Positions 53,768 through 64,000 of a stretch of 64,000 bases of DNA are shown one piece after another (the stretch's first letter is position 1; each line of letters begins with the position of its first letter). Under the pieces are notes generated by a model, which searched no databases, had not been told where the DNA came from, and saw only the letters and a program-made list of their open reading frames with translations. This DNA comes from Sweltsa coloradensis. Lineage: Eukaryota > Arthropoda > Insecta > Plecoptera > Chloroperlidae. A program made the position numbers and the translations under genes. The stretch covers positions 124,001 through 188,000 of the forward strand of contig JAMZAV010000167.1 in the NCBI GenBank assembly GCA_024449915.1, read 5' to 3'.

Positions 53768-55146
53768 CAGGGGCGTAGCCAAGGATTTTGATTCGGGGGG
53801 GGGGGGGGATAAACTTAAATATTGATACAATGGGGGGTCTGGGGGGGATGCCCCCCAGCAAGTGCGGGTCTGGGGCGCATAGCCCCAGAAAATTTTGATT
53901 TCTAACATTGCAAATGGTGCCATTTTACTAGTTTTTAGCGTGCTTTCGACGATTTATAAAATTGTGAAAATCCACATATTGTCAGTTACAAAAAACTTTT
54001 CACTTCAAAATTTTCTGAACTACACAAGGCAAAACAAACAGCTTACTCATAGGCCTATAGGTCATGAATTGAATGAATTAGATAAAGCCTATGCCTCACT
54101 AAAGGAAAATGTGAAACTTAGCAAACAAAATGAAGAGAGGACCCACGGGTGGGGTTGGACTGTTTTCCTAGCCCCGTCGGGATGTTTTTATGTAACTTTT
54201 GTGTAAGGTTTTTTGTTAGTTAAGTTTAGAGTAAAGTGGTTATCGGGATGAATTAACTTGTGGTGGTGGGTGGGGAATCGTTCTAGATACTATATGTTTA
54301 AATAATTATAACGATCTTTAATAAAACATAATATTTGGTCATTGTTAATGCATTTAGTACCGTAGGTAGGCCTACATAGATTTTGGTATAGTATTAAGTA
54401 AAATACTTATTTCCTTAAATTATTAACTATGTTTGCAACAGAAACATAAACCGAGTCATGGTGCACTTTTTTTTTTTTTTTTTTTAGAAAAATTTGCTTA
54501 TTTTACTATTTTTTTTACTTTACTCATACCGTAGTTAAAATCGACACACATATCAAACATTAAAACCACTGTTTCCACCCAAAAGTAACTATGGCGGCGA
54601 ACACAAAAAAAAAAAAAAAACACTTACGTATCACTGGGGTGACAAACACTTTTAAAACAAAAACACTACCAAACTCACAATTAAGATTGTTTTCAATTGC
54701 AAACTTCAAAAACGCGTGTGCTCTGCAAGACAGTAGCTGGCTGTCTCTCAAAACCTCCCTTGGCAATGGCAAACACTTTCTATTTTCAACCCCCTTGGTC
54801 ATAAAATCATAAAACTCCTGCAATAAATGGCCAGACATCTGTTTTCTAAGTGCAATATTTTGCAGACTAACCTGAACAAATATTAACAAACTAACTTACC
54901 GCAGCATACTATATGTTAAAGTGTACCCTAATGCAAACCTATATTGGCATGTGGGTACACAAAGCCTTCATTAGGCCAATCATCCAAGACTCATTCTTTA
55001 CCTTACAGTTTATTAATTGTTATTAATAATTTATACCTCGATTTATACCACATAATGAATAGTGCTGTTGAGTATTTTTTAGTCCTTCTGATTTCGGGGG
55101 GGGGGGGGGTCGGGCACCCTGATCCACCCCCCTCGCTACCCCCCTG
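53768..55146. mobile_element. Non-autonomous hAT with 8-bp TSD
   Basis: It starts CAGGGGCGTAGCC followed by a G run, and ends 'ctcgctacccccctg'. AGTAAAGT flanks both sides (53760-53767 and 55147-55154). Length is 1,379 bp. Two ~100-codon frames inside (53895-54206 + and 54889-54560 -) show no transposase motif I can recognise. Confidence 0.85.
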
Positions 55147-55343
55147 AGTAAAGTGTTTCAGTTGAAGCAAGACAAACAAACAAACCTATAGGTAGGAGGA
55201 AGGCCTAGTCATTTTTGGTTGATTAAACTATGCATTTGGACCCCCCCACCCCCCCATTGAAGAAGTTTCAACATTTTTAAAACATTTAGGTAAGCCCTAG
55301 GTCTGCAGATGAGTGTCAGAAGCAGAGGAATGGGAAGTAGGCC

Positions 55344-56033
55344 AGGGCTAAAAAAATACCATGCCCGGGGCATGTAAAAAAAGTGGTCGGACACGTAGAT
55401 TATTTTCCCACATGCCCGCCCCGCATGTGGGAAATCTCTCACCACCAGTAAAGGGCAGAAGTAACTATATCTTGCTTAGCAGGCCTGGGTAAAAAGATAA
55501 GTCCACTTATCCAGTAACAGGTCCCATGGGTCGTGATTGCAGGCCATTGAGATAACACTCACTGTTCATTGCATCTGCTTTATATCTTGTCACAGTCTAG
55601 TCAAGGTCACGATGTAGGCCTATAGGGGTAGGGGGGAGGCTAGAGCCCAAATGCTGGCCAGTAAACAAGATAAGGAAAGACCAGCCTATGCAGTTTCTCT
55701 ATTCCCATGTGCTTAATTTCAGTTATCACATAGTTTTTGACTTCTAGCAGATTAAAAACAATTGTTATGGTTATGATACTTATTTACACAGTATAATATC
55801 TAGAAGATTGCAAGTGGTAGCTAAGGCAGGAGGTGGGGGGGGGGGGCGCTACTAAACACACTGCCACAGTCGGCGGCATGAAAAAGGCCATTATAATTCG
55901 AGAAAAAAATGCCACTATGTCCTGATAACTTATTTAAATTGTTAAAAAAAAATTGGCATGTAAGTTTTCTGTCTGGGCATGTAAAATTATCTCCAACATG
56001 CCCATGTGCCATGAAATAATTTTTTTGAGCCCT
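55344..56033. mobile_element. TIR element with GTAGGCC direct repeats
   Basis: AGGGCTAAAAAAAT at the left and 'ataatttttttgagccct' at the right are inverted partners. GTAGGCC flanks both sides (55337-55343 and 56034-56040). Because AGGCC words are so common here, the duplication is less convincing than for the hAT elements. The interior repeats the word CATGCCC in both orientations. Confidence 0.6.
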
Positions 56034-56132
56034 GTAGGCCTAGGTCTAAATATGTAGGCCTAGCCAACCGATATTGGATTACTTGGGGGAAGGTTGGCCA
56101 TTTGATTTAAGGGTCAGTAGGCTGTTTTGGAT

Positions 56133-56339
56133 ACTCTTGTCGTTGGCGGGTCCCAACTTTTATACACTATGGAAAGGATTTCGGGTGCGCTCTTTTCGAA
56201 AATATCCTGGAACTAGTGCGGCGCACTGTAGCCAGCGGAAAGTTCGGCTAACCTTCCGAAAGTAGTTTTGTAACGGAAAGGATTTCGGGTGCGTATGTTT
56301 TCATTGAAAAAAAAGTTGGGACCCGCCAACGACAAGAGT
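56133..56339. mobile_element. Short foldback element, 27-bp TIRs
   Basis: 'actcttgtcgttggcgggtc' with 'ccaactt' at the left is matched perfectly in reverse complement by 'aagttgg' and 'gacccgccaacgacaagagt' at the right. Internal 'ggaaaggatttcgggtgcg' occurs twice as a direct repeat. Confidence 0.75.
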
Positions 56340-56352
56340 GCCAAGTTTTGAA

Positions 56353-56803
56353 TGACTACGTATATCACGCACGCCAAAGCGCCTTGGTTGAAATCGCCTT
56401 CAACGAATTCGATTTTGGGATCCGCCCATATATCACGCCACTACAAAGCGCGTTCTTTCAAGTCGGTTGCAGATCGGTTGCAGACAAGGTCCACTGGATT
56501 TCCGCTAGGCGACGTTTGACATTAACATGAGTTGGCGGTGTGTTTCAAAACGGAAAATATACATATGGCTGTGGATGCGCACGCACAACACGAAGATATC
56601 GCGAAGCTGCACGAAGCCGCACGAAGTCGCTTTGAAGTGTATACCACGTAAGGTCAAGGCGATTCGGTTCCCTCCAAGTCGATTCTAAAAGCGAGTTGAA
56701 CGGAAGCGCTTCGAGACAAATTCAACGCATCACTGTCTGCAATCGGCTGGAACCAAGGCGATTTCAACCATGGCGCTTTGAACGTGCGTGATATACGTAG
56801 TCA
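56353..56803. mobile_element. Foldback element, TGACTACGTATATCACGCACG ends
   Basis: The left 'tgactacgtatatcacgcac' and the right 'gtgcgtgatatacgtagtca' pair. Homology extends inward over about 55 bp ('caaagcgcc.tggttgaaatcgcc'). AAT may be the target duplication. It starts 14 bp after the previous foldback element. Confidence 0.75.
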
Positions 56804-56869
56804 ATGACTGAGAAGTTGAAGACAAAAGGGCATGATGGATTGCCATCGGTTTAAGGGTTTGCGTTTAGG

Positions 56870-57300
56870 TGGTGTAGGCTAGGCCTAGCCTACCTAGGCC
56901 TACTATATTGGGGCATAACTAAGCCTAGGTCAAGGCCTAGGGCTAGGGCTAGGCCTAGGTCAAGGCCAGGGAGACCCAGCCTAGGCCCTACGTGCGTTTT
57001 AACTTTTAAAGCTATGGCCCTTGATACATACCTGGTCATTTTGTCCACTAGGCAGGCCTAAGCCAAGTATAAAACTTTTGCTAATTTTAATTTACTGCCT
57101 TGTCCACAAACTATGTTCAGAGCCGAAGTTTGAGTTTTAGCAAGCCTAGGGGGCTGGTGGTCTAAGCCCTAGGTAGCTAGGCTAGCTAGCCCTAGACTCC
57201 TAGGCCTCGATATGAAAGAATTTACTAAAATAGGGCCTCTGAAGGTAGCACAAGTTTTGATTGTAGTAGGCCTAGCTCGACACGTATTTTAGTAGGCCTA
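56870..57300. repeat. AGGCCT/CCTAGG-dense tract
   Basis: The words AGGCCTA, CCTAGG and AGGGCT recur every few bases ('ctagggctagggctaggcct'), the densest example of a motif that is frequent across the window. No gene is seen. Confidence 0.6.
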
Positions 57301-57460
57301 TAAAATAATAGTTTTGAATATTCACAAACATTATCAAAATATTTCCGAAAGTATAATTATGTACATGACGTTTGCGCTTCATGTGACATGAAAACAAACT
57401 AATAACGGTACTGCCAACCAAAAATGTGCACAAACATTTGTCGACCACACATTCTGCCAA

Positions 57461-57547
57461 CGTAATTTTTGGCGCGAGAAGCGAGAAAACCGTCAAAACG
57501 TAATTTTTGGCGCGAGAAGCGATAAGAAATTGAAAACCGTCAAAATC
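57461..57547. promoter_or_regulatory. Duplicated E2F-like sites (TTTTTGGCGCGAGAAGCGA)
   Basis: A ~38-bp unit, 'cgtaatttttggcgcgagaa' to 'accgtcaaaa', occurs at 57461-57498 and again from 57499. It contains TTTGGCGC, the E2F/DP core. Just downstream on the plus strand is 'gttcagtgag', an initiator-like word. This might be a promoter, perhaps for the missing first exon of HPS4 on the minus strand or a gene outside the window. That is speculation. Confidence 0.3.
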
Positions 57548-57897
57548 GTTCAGTGAGTCGAGATTGTTGGAAAAGACTTTTAGTTTATTTTCTTCTTCTT
57601 TCTTCTTTTATTGCATAATGGCGTCCCTCGCACAATATGTGTCCGGGGTATATTACAGGTCACAGGTCTTAAAACTAAGTTATACATATTATACTATCTC
57701 ACAAGGCAGTATAAAACTAACATCATAAAATCCTTAATAAATACATTAAAATGAGCATGACCCTAATGATGTATAAATAAATATATATATATATTAAAAA
57801 ACAATGAAGGACATAGGCCTTGTATATTGTCGAAAGTCACTACATGTTACTCGATTTCAATTCGACCTTCTTTAAAAATGCATTTTGTACCAGGTAG

Positions 57898-58814
57898 GCA
57901 GGGTCCACTAGATACCTAACAGCTGCTGTAAGGTGGGTCTTCGCTTGTACTTCCACAATGTATAAGCGCCATCTTATATCCCTAAGTTCAAGGCCTGCTT
58001 GATAATGTGTCTACTGAGTGCGCGAACACATTATCCAATGGACCTTACAGAGATTTTGTAAACAAAATAGCAGACTGCAGCTGGACGTCAATTTCAAAAG
58101 TCGGTGTGTACATTGAATGCAATAAATACATAAATAGGCTACCACCTGTATAATCTTTGATTCTTATGTTGGCAGGTAACTTATGATGTAAATAATTTTC
58201 ATATCTTTCAACTTCATATGTCAATTTTCATTTGCATAATGGATATTAGGACCCGAGGCAAACTGTCCAGATACCGGTAGGCATAATGCCTATTAGCATT
58301 GATGATGTGGTTGGTAGATAAAGATGAGTCCAAGCCATAGGCCTACTTGCACCATGTAGCCTATAAACCAAAACCAAACTTGAACTTGAATCTGATATTT
58401 TCTAGGGCCAAGCCCTAGGCCTAAGAACGCGAGACCTAAGCTCTAGGCCTACGACGACTTCTACAAGGTCTAGGCATTGTCTATGAAAAAACCACACAAA
58501 GACGAGGGCTAGCCTAGGCTTATGCACATACAATCTTTTATCGTGGAGTTGTAACTACATTTTAGACACAAAGGTAGGCCTAATATCATGATAATATTGA
58601 TAATAATCCACAATGCCCAATCTTTGCTGTCCATGATCTGTCAAAACAAAACAAAAACATAGCACATTCTGCTACGGATAATATTACAGAGCGTGTTCGG
58701 AGCGCTCCAGATTATTTTTAAAACACACGCAGGGATATAAGATGGTGGTTTGTTTACATCAGGTGAGAAGACCCAGCTAACAGCAGCTTAGCATAAGTAT
58801 CTAGTGGACCCTGC
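57898..58814. mobile_element. 917-bp TIR element nested in the LINE ORF2, CAGGTAG duplication
   Basis: The ends GCAGGGTCCACTAGATAC and GTATCTAGTGGACCCTGC pair, with imperfect homology inward for about 90 bp ('agctgctgt.ag.tgggtcttc'). CAGGTAG is present on both sides (57891-57897 and 58815-58821). Removing the element restores a continuous LINE frame reading YIPTWYKM. No transposase frame. Confidence 0.82.
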
Positions 58815-59040
58815 CAGGTAGGTATATATTTTTTGTGTGAGCTGTTTTGGTTATCTATCTGTTTTATATTGTTTGGTAAACTTTTGAAAAGAGTTATCCC
58901 GCTATATGTGAGCCTTTTGGCATCTCACTGTGTTGCTGTGGGTATATGTAAATTACCTTTTTGTCTCGTATTATGTTGGTGAATATTTTCGTTTTTTGTT
59001 TTTATTTTCATCATTTTTGTTTACAATATTATGTTTAAGG

Positions 59041-60271
59041 AGCTCATATACATAGAGCACGGTACAGTAAGTATTTCCATTTTTTAAATGTTGTATACAT
59101 GTGGGCTATATGAAAGGCCTCCCAGGATGCGAACTGCTCTTTTTGTAGTTTAAATATTTCATTAATTTTGTGTGTAGTGCTACCCCCTATTTGTATCCCA
59201 TACCTAACCAATGATTCGAAATATGCATGGTAAGCAATTTTTGCTGTTTTAACACCCGTGGCATCTCTTATCACTCTCAGTGCAAAGCATGCAGAGCTCA
59301 ATTTGGGGGGCAGTTTTTAACTGTGCTTCCCAATTTAAATTTCATCTACTGTAACTCCAAGGAAACCCGTGTTTGTGAGTTGTGCTATTTTGAAATTTTT
59401 ATCCATCTCAAGTTCTGGGAGTTTGTCAATTTGTTTTTGGTATAGATGGAACTGGATAAAATTTGTTTTTTGATATTTCATTCTAGTTTATTTGTTTGTA
59501 AGCCAATGTTGGATTAAATTTGCTGCAAGTTTGGACTCCCTAACTAGGTTTAAAAAACACTTTGCTATGATAAGAGCAGTGATATCGTCAGCAAAAAGGA
59601 TCACTTTGATATGTTCCATAAATTTTTGGAGATCATTTATGTATAATAAAAAAATGGAGGGACTTAGTACTGTGCCTTGAGGCACTCCTGCTTCGGTTTC
59701 TACCCAATCTGAATAGATTTCTGAACAACTTCCTTTTCCATCTTCATGCCTAATTTTAGTTTTTTGTTTACGTTTGGTTAAATATGATTTAAACCATTTA
59801 AGTGTAGTATCTCGAATGCCGTACATTTCTAATTTTTTAATATAGTCTCGTGATGAACACAGTCAAATGCCTTGCTTAGATCGCAAAATATGCCGAGAGC
59901 ATACTCCCCTTTATCCATGGCTTTGAGAGCTAGATTTTCTAGTTCTACTAGTGCTGTGATAGTTGATTTATTTTTTTGAAATCCATGTTGGGAGTTTGAC
60001 AGTATTTTGTTATTTTCTAAGAAGTCAACTAATCTATTTTTAACTATTGTCTCTAGAATTTTTGATAATATTGGTAAAATTGAGATGGGCCTATAATTGT
60101 TGATATTATTTAGATCATCTTTTTTGTGTATGGGTGTGACAACAGAGAGTTTCATTTTGTCTGGAAATGTTCCTGTTGTTAGGGAGTGATTAAATATGTG
60201 GACTAAGGGCCATTTTATTATATGTACTACTTTTTTTATTACTATTGTAGGGATTTCATCCCACCCAATGA
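59041..60271 (-). pseudogene. Reverse transcriptase fragment (non-LTR)
   Basis: Three blocks survive: 60155-59829 (thumbprint YRPISILPILSKILE and CDLSKAFDCVHH), 59826-59488 (GVPQGTVLSPS, YINDL and FADD, with Phe for Tyr as often seen), and 59301-59044 (ALRVIRDATGVKTAKIAYHAYFESLVRYG, the region after the palm). A single frame slip separates the first two. The endonuclease and ORF1 are absent. Confidence 0.85.
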
Positions 60272-60299
60272 TTGATTAATTGATTATTTGGATTAGGGA

Positions 60300-60700
60300 C
60301 GCGTCAACCACTCTAGCCTAGTGAGTGGATTTGGGGAGGAGGGCCCCATGCTGGTCAGAACCAGCCACGGGTAGGGGGAGGAAAGGGGGGGGGGGTTCTC
60401 ACGTCGCGGTCATCTTCTTTGTCATCGTTCGTTGGGTCATTGTCATCGTCGTTGGGGAAGTCGTCAAGGGAAGGGGAAGGTGTCCCAGACGACGATTGCC
60501 AGAGCTCGCCTCTTGATTCGGGGAGTAATATACTCACCTCTTAGTAGCTGATGTTAGCGAGGTAGACTTTTTCTCTTGAATCGCCTTGATGTACGATTAG
60601 CAGAGCCATGCTCTGGGCCAATTCTACCCTGGGCGGAGCGCCGGGTTTTCTAAATTCCAAGGGGTGCTGAAATATTTAATTGACATTTTGATGTACATTT
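60300..60700. other. GC-richer segment with an acidic frame
   Basis: On the minus strand 60537-60355 encodes a Ser/Pro then Asp-rich stretch (...DDFPNDDDNDPTNDDKEDD...). It borders the 5' break of the LINE fragment and could be coding sequence of another element or a host exon. No splice structure or homology is visible, so I do not call a gene. Confidence 0.3.
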
Positions 60701-60702
60701 TA

Positions 60703-61329
60703 TTCAGTGGCGGATCTAGCCCTGATTCATGGAGGTGGGGGAAGGGGAGGTGTTTTTTTCTCAAGATTTTCATATTACTATCTTATCTAAGTATATCAGG
60801 GCCTGTTTGAAAGTTCTAGCCGTTAGTGTCCCTGCGAATTTACAACTTTTGGTGGCCTAAAAGTAAAAACACGTTTAAAAAATCGAAAATGGCATAATAG
60901 GTGATGGTAATAAATAATAATTGTCTGCGAAATTAAATTTGGAATATCATACATTATGAGGGGGCAATCGCCCTACCGCCCCCTGTATCGCCGTTGATTT
61001 TAGCCTCTTATCAATAGGGAGGACTCACAATTTTTTTAAAATTATTCTACTGTATTCAGGGCCAGTTTCTGATTACATAAATATTAAATTTTTGTTATTT
61101 ATAAAAAAAAATCAGTCATAAAAGTGAGCAAGTTTTACACGTAATAATGGCGGGAAAACAGAGCAAATACGTCATAACCCTACAACCAATCACCGTGTGG
61201 TCATTAAAAAATAATCATTTTTGCTGATTCAAGCCTTTTTGGAATAAAATTTGTTTCTAGTATGTTTGAAAAATGCTAATATACAATAATTTGTACATCA
61301 AGATATAACATTTGCAAATTTGTGTATTA
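60703..61329. other. hAT-like terminus followed by unassigned DNA
   Basis: CAGTGGCGGATCTAGCC at about 60705 with 'gaggtgggggaaggggagg' resembles a hAT 5' end. No 3' partner was located before 61330. Confidence 0.35.
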
Positions 61330-61330
61330 A

Positions 61331-61584
61331 AGCGGACGTTACACTGGGAAGTGAGAAGAAAAAGTGAAGAGAAAAAGTAGCTTTTTATAAGTAGAGTTAA
61401 CATGTAGCTCACGGGACTTTTCCCGTTGCTGTCACACTGGGAAGTCGAAAAGTAAAAAGTAAAAACTTTCCGAACTAGTCGGACTTGGTTCGACTAGTGA
61501 AAAGTCCCGTAAGCTACATACTTCTAAAAAGTTACTTTTTCTCTTTCACTTTTTCTTTTCACTTCCCAGTGTAACGTCCGCTTA
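61331..61584. mobile_element. Foldback MITE, ~90-bp arms
   Basis: 'aagcggacgttacactggga' at the left and 'tcccagtgtaacgtccgctt' at the right are perfect partners. Homology runs almost to the centre ('agctcacgggactttt' against 'aaaagtcccgtaagct'). The whole 254 bp could fold into one hairpin. The target duplication is ambiguous (TTA/TAA context). Confidence 0.8.
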
Positions 61585-62439
61585 ACGATCAATGGTTTTA
61601 TCTTGTCGACAATGAGCTACACGAGCTATGAACACGAGCTAGTGAACGGCCGAGAGGTGAATCTATAGCTCAGTGATATAGAAGACTGTGGTCAATTTCA
61701 TTCATAAACAACGCTGTCTACAGGGTTATGACGTCACACGTCTTTTCATAATGAAATCGCGGGATAGAATAAACGTAAAACTTTGTACCTCTGTGGAATA
61801 CAGTTTTTACCAAGGATATTATACACTTCGTTACTTTAGAGCGTTATAAACTACGGCGATGGTGTTTTTAAGTGAATATCTACTGATTCTGTACACCAGC
61901 GCTAATATCTGTGACGATGAGGAATTTGGTTTCTATAAGGGGGAAAAAATGGAATCGCAGATAAAAATGTTTTTTTTAAATTCCCTTTTCTGCTCAGGCA
62001 TGCACAGGAAAGTTTACCATTAGTCCATTATATTTTATTGGTGTAGATTTGTTATTTGCAAAACAAGAAAATGACACAGGACAGCTCAAAACTTTGTAAT
62101 TATATAGTTCCATACCCAACCAAACAATCTGAGGAGTGCTTCAGCCCCTGGGCACCCACAGAGTCGGCGCCCCCGGTGATGCAATCAGTCTTAAAAGTTA
62201 GAATTAGCATGTTGTTTTCTTTATTGTGCCTTAAAACATATTTTGTATTTCATGAGAATACTGTAATACTCGATTATAGGTAGCACTCTTACTTTGACCA
62301 CTCAAATTTAAAGAGTAGGATAAAAATAGTATTGACAAAATGGCTCCACCTAATGGCCGTGCCCATGATTCAATTGATATTCTTATGAGCCATACCCCAC
62401 TTTTTGAACGAACATTTTAGGCCAATAAATGTTATTACA
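61585..62439. other. Intergenic DNA, nothing recognised
   Basis: No supported ORF, RNA or repeat. The 75-codon frame at 62056-62283 has no domain. Confidence 0.35.
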
Positions 62440-63030
62440 CTAGGAAAACGCTTAAGTCCCGCCGCGTTGTTGGATGAGCGTAATTGGTGCATTGAGCTGC
62501 CATGTGTTGTGGATTTTCTGTTGTTCTGTGAAAAAATCATTACTTAGTTGAAGTTTTTTTTAAAATTAATTTAAATGAAATAAAAAATAAACTTTAATTT
62601 TAATTTTTTTTAAATAATCGTAATTTTAAAAAAAAATCGTAAAATTGGGATTTTCATAAGAAATAATTATTCGATTGCGCTCAAATTTCACACGAATATA
62701 TTAATTCATAAAATTAAGGTTCTGTGAAAAAATCATAACAATCGGATAAAGCATGTAGGAGTTATAAGTAGAAGAAATGTTTTAAAAATCGAAAAAAAAA
62801 TCGTAAAATTGCGATTTTAATGAGAAATAATTTTTCGATTGCGCTCAAAAACGTGGCAATTCTAAGTTCAGAGATTTCGAAGGCCTCCATAAAATTTCAT
62901 CGCAATTGGAGTACCGGTTTAGCCGGAATCGTGCGGACAAACACACAAAAATACAAAAAAAAGAAAAAAAAAACATTCCGGATTTTTTTCTCCAGTGTAG
63001 TGAAATGGAATCTTCGCTTCGCTCATCCAA
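62440..63030 (-). mobile_element. Helentron-like element, subfamily A (copy A7)
   Basis: On the plus strand it starts ctaggaaaacgcttaagtcc with the partner cgcgttgttggatgagcg, and ends cttcgcttcgctcatccaa. It is the most compact complete copy (about 590 bp). It is collinear with A1 in the opposite orientation. Confidence 0.66.
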
Positions 63031-64000
63031 AAATCACACTTTTTTTCTATTTCATCATGATTAGTCTACTTCATAGATAGGCTTGTTTATTGTTTATTGT
63101 TAAAACTTTTCTATCTTGGCTTGGCTATTGTCTTTAGCAAAATTGTTTAGCCCTTTATAGGGCAAGAGTCTGGGACCCAAAACTTTGCTTTCTACCAAAA
63201 CAATATGAAGTTCGAGATTTTTTTTCTTGATTTTTCAGGAATAAAATGCTGATTTTGGATTCCAAATTGTCATCAAAGTTGAAAAAAAAATCGATTGTAT
63301 TTCCGAAAATTAGATTTTTTTTGCAATTTTTCATTTTTTTACATGTTCAAATTGAATCTTCTACAGGCAAACAAAATATCCGAGACAACCCGGAAATTTG
63401 TGTTTTTGAGTGTTTTACAATTGGATTTTTGAACCATTCCAAAAATCCTCCTAATCATTTGGAAAAATTCTACAAATTCCAAACAAAACAAAGCAGCTTT
63501 TTACCCGGGTTAAAAGTATGATAAACTGGCAGATTTAAATGTGAAGATTTTGAAAAGTGGTGGTAACTATATTATCTGTGCCTATACCCTATAAAGGGAT
63601 AGACAAGGGAGCGCAGCAACTGTCTTAACATTCAAATTAAATGAGACTTTCTCGGTTCCTGTACGAGTGAGTAAGCAAATTCGTTAAAAAACGGCCAAAC
63701 CGCTGAACAGATTGCGCTGAAATTTTAAACAAACATCCGGGACAAGTGTTGTGGGTGTCGTGAACACGTTCTGCAAAATCCATTAAGATTTTAACTTGCG
63801 AGAAGTAATAAATTGAAAATTGGCTAAGAATGTCTCATTTAATTCAAAGACAATGGCTTTTGTTTGTGAACAAATAATGTTTACTGAATTATCATTATGT
63901 TTTGAATGCATGGCAGTATAATGGCAGTGTTCACGGAAGGTTCCCCAAAATTCTTCTGGGAAATTGAGTTGGAGAGGCGTGTTTAGCATTGTTTTTTTAC
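63031..64000. other. AT-rich intergenic DNA with a repeat fragment at 63600-63780
   Basis: 63655-63780 ('gtacgagtgagtaagcaaat', 'ccgctgaacagattgcgctg') matches the repeat at 28735-28925 in reverse complement. The rest shows nothing recognisable. Confidence 0.4.

Larger units (their letters stand above)
57560..60271 (-). mobile_element. 5'-truncated LINE split by a TIR element
   Basis: On the minus strand the RT domain begins near 60271 (GWDEIP), includes NNYRPISILPILSKILE, CDLSKAFDCVHH, GVPQGTVLSPSIFLLYINDL and FADD, and continues to about 58850 ('KSLPNNIKQIDN'). After the 917-bp insertion the frame resumes ('WYKMHF'), followed by a 3' UTR ending near 57780 in an AAATAAATATAT tail. Frameshifts occur near 59828 and 59490. 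It is not functional. Confidence 0.78.

Noticed and set aside
54560..54889. 109-codon minus ORF inside the 53768 hAT
   Set aside because: No transposase or other motif. It ends in a poly-Phe run caused by a T tract and has no supporting splice structure.

Overview
This is an AT-rich (roughly two-thirds A+T by eye) eukaryotic genomic window, dense in transposons. Genes are split by GT-AG introns, there are no operons or ribosome-binding-site patterns, and microsatellites, MITEs, SINEs and non-LTR retrotransposons abound. A TATA box with a TCAGT initiator in front of one gene, and crab-collagenase-like serine proteases, point to an arthropod (insect or crustacean). I cannot name the species. 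The palindrome AGGCCT, often as TAGGCCTA, is conspicuously frequent throughout.

Genes. (1) 4433-8581, + strand: a seven-exon secreted S1 serine protease of 251 aa. (2) 16809-31971, - strand: its seven-exon paralogue of 249 aa, tail-to-tail with the first, with identical intron phases and much longer introns. Both have Gly at the 189-equivalent and Asp at the 226-equivalent, the signature of crab collagenase (brachyurin) rather than trypsin. (3) 41560-50924, - strand: an orthologue of HPS4, a subunit of the BLOC-3 Rab32/38 exchange factor. Six coding exons were found; the short first coding exon was not.

Everything else I can support is repetitive. 1-4100: a Helentron-like element, a hAT relic and a LINE tail. 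9350-16510: a LINE scrap, then a ~125-bp tandem repeat carrying a hAT element that was amplified with it into ~1-kb units (the middle ones look corrupted), later interrupted by three Helentron-like insertions, one of which carries a 591-bp TIR element. The introns of gene 2 hold a perfect 153-bp-arm palindrome, SINEs, a duplicated inverted-repeat/SINE block, a decayed full-length LINE with a PHD finger in ORF1, and a 421-bp tandem duplication. 32500-40800: more Helentron-like copies, an RT relic and TA-flanked elements. HPS4 introns hold LINE tails and TA-flanked MITEs. 50950-63030: nested Helentron-like/hAT, further hAT and foldback elements, and an antisense LINE fragment split by a 917-bp TIR element.

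The most useful observations are: several insertions whose empty site is present elsewhere in the same window, so boundaries and target duplications (or their absence) can be read directly; a dispersed family with asymmetric terminal inverted repeats, a 3' hairpin and a CTAG end, in two subfamilies whose 5' and 3' repeats co-vary; and a 33-bp (11-codon) tandem array that duplicates the end of protease exon 5 together with its splice donor. I found no evidence for a new multi-gene functional system.
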